Assembly (NCBI GenBank): GCA_022113835.1
Contig: JAILWY010000025.1
Location: forward strand, 3,472,001-3,536,000
Origin: Atopsyche davidsoni
Taxonomy: Eukaryota; Arthropoda; Insecta; Trichoptera; Hydrobiosidae
Length of the DNA: 64,000 bases
Direction of reading: 5' to 3'
Shown here: piece after piece, positions 59,712 to 64,000 of the stretch
Position numbering within the stretch: the stretch's first letter is position 1
How the letters are laid out: every line of letters begins with the position of its first letter
Made by a program: the position numbers and the translations under genes
Notes under the pieces: generated by a model
Told to the model about the DNA's origin: nothing
Databases searched by the model: none
What the model saw: only the letters and a program-made list of their open reading frames with translations

Positions 59712-59890
59712 AATCATTTCACTGAGAATAAACTCATGTTGAGCCAGTGTTCAAGATAGTGTAGTGTTTCATATTAAAAGAAAGTGTCTGCGTATTGCTG
59801 CTGCCCAAAAGTATTATTATATAATCCTTTCCTTGCAAAGCTCTGGCGTTTAGATCTGATACAATAGCAGGAGCATCATGCACAAGGAAC
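59712..59890 (+). repeat. Dispersed repeat family A, internally deleted copy
   Basis: ATCATTTCACTGAG, ATGTTGAGCCAGTGTTCA, TGCTGCCCAAAAGTATTATT and GCTCTGGCGTTTAGATCTGA occur in family order. The GGGGAAAA segment and the end after GGAGC are missing. Confidence 0.75.
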
Positions 59891-60019
59891 AGTGTATAAT
59901 ACAATTATAAAGACGATCCTTTGTAAATATTTATATAAATCAGAAGATAATTTAATAATTGCTTAGCACCAACTGAAAAATCAACAAGGATCATATCAAG
60001 CGTTACCATCAATCATGAC

Positions 60020-60360
60020 TTGGGGGTGTTTGGGCAGGCTCTACGGCGGAGCAACAACAACCCGGGAACAAAGGATTTTTCACAGACGATACGACGCTCT
60101 TCCTACGGCAGAATTTTACAATATACAATAACAACAATAATATTGGCGGCGGCGTATTCGGCAGAGCGGCCCGCCCCAAGGTCACCCCGGAGGCTGCGAG
60201 GGGATGCTGCGAGGAGAGGCTGCGAGGGGAGGCTCTGACGTCACCCGCGCCGACTACGTCACCGGGCGGCGCCGGCGCGCTGCAACTGGGCCAACCCCCA
60301 TACCAACCCCCATACCGACCCCCATACCAACCCCCGTCCCCACCCCGGACCCACTGCGGC
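60020..60360 (+). promoter_or_regulatory. CpG island with CRE and two short tandem repeats
   Basis: A strongly GC- and CpG-rich block. GAGGCTGCGAGGGG repeats three times at 60190-60232. The full CRE palindrome TGACGTCA follows at 60236-60243, with an ACGTCACC half site at about 60255. A 12-bp array of AACCCCCATACC units follows at 60290-60345. Frames on both strands read the repeats (Pro-Thr-Pro-Ile or Gly-Gly-Trp-Tyr) and are not convincing proteins. It is most likely a promoter-type CpG island or an expanded repeat; no gene start can be shown. Confidence 0.45.
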
Positions 60361-61308
60361 CGATATTTCATTTGGGAATATATTTATCAATGCGATAATA
60401 AAAACCCAAATTTACTTTGATTATTCGCGATATATTCATTTATGGAATTAGTGAATAAACTATGAAATTTTATATTAAAAAAAAAACAACCCTTAGATTA
60501 GACGCCATTTCTTCTTAATTTATCGTTACCGCGTTAAATGTTCAATCATGTAACCGGTAATTTTGTGACGAAAAATTGCACACATACATATTTTTTTAAC
60601 ACGTATATGATAAATGAAAATGATTGCACTCTTCTTGCCATTTAGATATTCACATTCGCTGTATAAAATATTCTAAATTAAAAATATCTAATTATTTCAA
60701 TCGTGTAAAGCTTCTTTACTGAATTTTCAGAATTGTGTTTTGGAAGTTTCCTTAATTGCGCAGTTGTTTTGTGAAATTGCCCGAAGCACAAAAATACATT
60801 TTTCTCGCAATTGTTCCTCGCGGATCCTCCTCATCATCCGCTGAAGAACGGCACATTTTTTCTAGGACAGTTGCATGTGAAGTTTTGCTCAAAACAATCA
60901 ACACCCCCCCGCGTGCCTCGGAGGCTTCTCAACTTCCTGAAACCTGAAAAACAGAAAAATGAAATATAATTAGAAAGTAATGTTTCGACATTATCAAAAT
61001 AAGTTTATTTCAACTCGAAAAACTAAAAACGAAAGTACAGTGTGACTGAAATATATTTATGTAAAAAAATAATGACTTATAACAAATATTATCAAAATTC
61101 AAAATTCTGCTAATGGTGTTTTTCATTTATATTATTTTGATGATTGACAAATATTGAAAAACGAAATCACCAAAATAATATCTTTTTGGTCTTTCAAGCT
61201 TTTTTTCAATATGTCGTTTTAATTTTTGTACGAAAACAGTTTATTTTGCTATTTTGTGTTTTGGCAATAAATTAGCCTTAATTTTGAACTGCAAACCCTA
61301 CGATCGAA
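60361..61308. other. No gene recognised
   Basis: A+T-rich. A short GC-richer frame at 60756-60947 has no motif and contains a C-run at 60904-60910. Confidence 0.4.
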
Positions 61309-61566
61309 TTTGTGTGGGATTTGAACCCACATCCCCAAGCTTACATGGCCGGTGCATTACCAATTATACCAACGAATCACTAGTACTAAGCAAGAATTTT
61401 TAACGATCATATCCTATAAATGAAACAACGTACTTATTATGCCAATAAAATAGTTTCTTTAATCAATTTTCAGTATTTGAAAAAAATTACTTAATCATTA
61501 TCAATCAATCAAACCTGTATAGGCAAAATCGTACTTCCTGTGAGACGGTCTTCACAAAAACCAATA
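61309..61566 (-). repeat. tRNA-Thr-like SINE with family end module
   Basis: The minus strand reads CTAGTGATTCGTTGGTATAA, TTGGTAATGCACCGGCCATG, TAAGCTTGGGGATGTGGG and TTCAAATCCCACACAAAT, the best-preserved tRNA-like head in the window: A-box-like TTGGTATAATTGG and perfect B box. On the plus strand it continues through AGCAAGAATTTTTAAC and ATGAAACAACGTACTTATTA to CCTGTATAGGCAAAATCGTA and TGTGAGACGGTCTTCAC, as at 48.5-48.65 kb. The SINE body beyond CACACAAAT is missing here. Confidence 0.75.
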
Positions 61567-62403
61567 ATATACTTACAATCGGTTTTCGATATGCTACTTA
61601 ACCAGGATATGTTTAAACCAATACATATTTCATCGTTGCAATATTTTAAATACAATTGGTTGAGAGTCTATACGTCGTATGAAATATTCTCTAGCAATAC
61701 AGAACAAAGTAATACAAAGTGTCGCAGCGCTTGCTAGTTTCAAAGGATGACCTCGTGCACAGTATTGCGGGGTTCTTAATTTTATTTTCATGTACAAAGA
61801 CGTTTCCTGTAAAAAGCGTTACTTAGTAGGAAGCTCTGTACTGTAGCGGGATATGATTTTGGTCTCGGGGTTTGTAGGCAATGAAACCGCACGGTAAAAT
61901 GGGCGCAGTGAGCTTTCTTTGTTACTTTGCACCGGCACCCGAGCTGCATTGTTAGCATAAAATTTACGACCCAACGGGCAATTCTGTTTTTGATTTTTAT
62001 TTAAGGCTGCGGGGTTGTTTTGTGCAACATCCCAGAACATCCCACCGTGTGTGATTTTTAGTGCTTCTACCGATGCGCTAAAACAGTGAGTTTAAATTAT
62101 GACTAATGATCGATATGACTCATAGAAGCACAGTATAAACAGTTAATTAGAAGAGTGGCTGTTATTGATATATGTAAAAAAAATTGTCATTTGAATCATA
62201 AATTTTGATTAATGGTTTGTTAAAACACTGTTAATGAACAGGAATTTGAATCATAATTAATATAATTTGAGTAAACATGATACACAAATGGTTTATTTTA
62301 CTAACCACTGATGTCAGCATGAATAATATATCTTTTTATTATTATATTTTAAAACCGTTGCTAGATATTATTTACGTTTTTTTTTAATAACTTTTTCTTC
62401 TTT
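61567..62403. other. No gene recognised
   Basis: A mixed patch at 61740-62050 contains a 73-codon minus-strand frame without a recognisable motif. The rest is A+T-rich. Confidence 0.4.
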
Positions 62404-62702
62404 AGGTGCCTCTCTTCAGAGAGGTTGATGACTACCTTACTGAAAATACCTTCATAGATTTCTTAGGGAGAAAAGTGTTGGCTCTGGGTCCGTCGAACGA
62501 TTCCATAGCATTATTATACAAACCTTTCCGTACAAATCTATGGCATTTAGATCTGATGTTCTTTCTACAGAAACAATAACAGCAGCCTTCCTTTTCAATA
62601 AGATACTTATAGTCATCATTCCAAGTCCACTTCTTTATTACCTATCTTTTATATACACTTAGGGTTCTGAATAGCAGCCATGCACAAGCAACAAAATAGA
62701 GA
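62404..62702 (+). repeat. Dispersed repeat family A, diverged long copy
   Basis: GTGCCTCTCTTCAGAGAGGT starts the head. A replaced segment follows (62450-62505), then CATAGCATTATTATACAAAC, GGCATTTAGATCTGATGTTC, CATTCCAAGTCCACTTC and TAGGGTTCTGAATAGCAGCC, ending ACAAGCAACAAAATAG. The extra tail match to 16490-16510 (CATAACCAACAGAAAGTAG) extends the family end by about 15 bases. Confidence 0.8.
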
Positions 62703-62939
62703 GAGCTGAAAGGTAAATTACTAATAAACATAATATGCAACAATACAGACAGTCACGATTCGGTCTACTTATCTTCTTCCGATTGCGACTTTTCTTTTAC
62801 AAAGTAACATGGTTTTTATGGACGACTCTTCGTTTAGATTGGTTAATTATTTTTAAACGATATTGTTATTGTAATTTAAACAGGAAGAAAAACAATTAAT
62901 ACGAATGTGATAGAACGGGAAATTAGAATTAAATTGAAC

Positions 62940-63135
62940 GTGAGGTTGCCGGGGCGAGTCCAGGCCGCGGGGGGTGGTGGTGGAACATGTTCAGGAGCGC
63001 AGCCGGCAGGGTTGGTCGCCAGAGCACCCCCACTCGGGCTGTCAAGTACTTTCTATTTCTGCCAGCCTCTCCAGGCTCAGCAGGCGAGGGATGTACCGAC
63101 GCCTCCTGCCTGCTCTGCAGCCTGAAACCTACACT
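62940..63135. other. GC-rich segment of unknown nature
   Basis: A GC-rich block (GGTTGCCGGGGCGAGTCC; CCGCGGGGGGTGGTGGTGG) with overlapping frames in four registers, none with a motif. It could be a repeat remnant or exon-like island. Unassigned. Confidence 0.3.
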
Positions 63136-63310
63136 TTGCTGCAGCCGCAAAGCAAGGACAATCATTTTACTGAAAAATTCAGTTTTAAAGGACTGCTCAC
63201 AGTTTCCAGGTTCTTAACATTTAACCATAATAATAAAAAAATTAGTATTCAATCAAAGATTTAGGTAACTTTTTTTCATAGGGGTTTTTTAAATTTTTAT
63301 TTTTAAAATA

Positions 63311-63860
63311 GGTTTGGTACCTTGCTTGTTATGTACAAGGTTTGTCATCACAATTTGGGGAAACTTTCCAAACTAGTCAATCGAAATTGTGCTATATATG
63401 GGAGTGACTGAAGCTACATCTCCTGGTTTATCTTCTTTGTGGTTCCGATGACACGCTTCAAGAAGCCATCCAGTGACTTCATCAACTGAGGGTGTCTCGC
63501 CACTGACTTCAGACTCTCCAGTTGGTGTCTCTGAAGACCAAAGATGAGGCATGAACCCACAAGGTGGATCACTGTTTGTGGAGTAATATCATCACAAGTC
63601 AAGTGGAACCTGCGGAGATAACTTCTCATCACTCCATGACCCGATAGGAGCTGGGTTGATTCAAAGCTAATCCCGCAGGTATTCTTGTATACAGCGGCGT
63701 CCGTAACAGAATTAAAGAACATCTTTGTTACGTTCCCTTGCGGAGAGCTTGTGTACCTTTCATTCCATGTGTCCATTGTAATTTTCCTGTGGAGATTTTT
63801 TGCGAAACTTAGAGGAAAGTCGGAAAATGGCTTAGTGGCTTCTTTAGCCCTTCTTGGGGG
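63311..63860 (-). pseudogene. Second truncated copy of the same LINE, C-terminal domain
   Basis: Homologous to 54346-54910 with high identity, including the 3' untranslated stem-loop TTGGTACCTTGC...ACAAGGT. One frame runs from about 63853 through SDFPLSFAKNLHRKITMDTW to the stop at 63414. It contains a TCDDITPQTVIHLVGSC cluster like the zinc-knuckle that follows RNase H in jockey/R1/I-type ORF2. Compared with the 54-kb copy it keeps about 20 bases that hold RNase H and C-terminus in frame. It lacks 33 bases (11 codons) and 8 bases in the Cys/His region. The RNase H domain and everything upstream are absent: a 5'-truncated insertion. Confidence 0.85.
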
Positions 63861-64000
63861 TTGTGATTATTTAGATATTATACATTTTTATGTTCCAACT
63901 CTTTAAGATGGTCACAGCATTGGAACAGAAATCACAATGCAACATTACACCTAAAAATATATTCAACTAAGATTTATTTAAATATTTGATATAAATAAGG

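Noticed and set aside
60009..60398. 120-codon minus-strand frame with Gly-Gly-Trp-Tyr repeats, and plus-strand Pro-Ile-Pro-Thr repeats
   Set aside because: Both are readings of the AACCCCCATACC repeat in a CpG island.

Overview
The window looks like non-genic nuclear DNA of an arthropod, most likely an insect with a large, repeat-rich genome. It is strongly A+T-rich, roughly two thirds by eye. It has no long open reading frames, no operons and no bacterial-style gene packing. It contains fragments of metazoan mobile elements: two non-LTR retrotransposon lineages, two mariner/Tc1-type transposases, tRNA-derived SINE heads and MITE-like fold-backs. Short TAACC runs (the TTAGG telomere repeat of insects and many other arthropods) also occur. 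I could not identify the species, and no intact host protein-coding gene can be supported.

Layout. At 0-2.3 kb a roughly 1.07-kb inverted repeat has a spacer holding an RTE-like reverse transcriptase tail, followed by the first copies of a dispersed repeat (here family A, 8 copies in the window). At 2.3-7 kb there is A+T-rich DNA, a degenerate tandem repeat, a tRNA-like head, a MITE palindrome and the first member of a tRNA-Thr-like SINE family that forms palindromes. At 8-16 kb there are a GC-rich block with a CRE site, a 46-codon small ORF, a second long fold-back (family B), a 250-bp tandem duplication and a 120-codon ORF of unknown nature. At 18.9-21.2 kb there are a SINE-like insertion and a four-copy 211-bp satellite. 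The stretch 21.2-31.8 kb is largely empty A+T-rich DNA. At 32-36.5 kb there are a CpG-rich minisatellite island, a 104-bp TA microsatellite, SINE heads, a second RTE-like fragment and two different broken mariner-type transposases. At 42.2-43.1 kb lies a six-copy 160-bp satellite with mixed monomer types. At 45.9-49 kb is the most structured part: nested palindromes built around the tRNA-Thr-like SINE, a G-run and a CpG island. At 49.2-53.6 kb there are small MITEs, hammerhead-like motifs, interstitial telomeric repeats and a single arm of family B. The stretches 54.3-55.3 kb and 63.3-63.9 kb are two 5'-truncated copies of one jockey/R1/I-group LINE on the minus strand. At 60.0-60.4 kb is another CpG island with a CRE.

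Nothing here works together as a pathway. The biology is that of repeat turnover: truncated LINEs, dead DNA transposons, SINEs assembled head-to-head, young satellites and a few CpG-rich islands that share the TGACGTCA palindrome and could be promoters or enhancers of genes outside the window. The most unusual signals are the modular SINE palindromes (45.9-48.97 kb), a recurring CTGAAGAT-hairpin-GAAA motif resembling a hammerhead ribozyme core, the two LINE copies whose indels shift or restore the reading frame, and a fold-back that encloses a LINE fragment.
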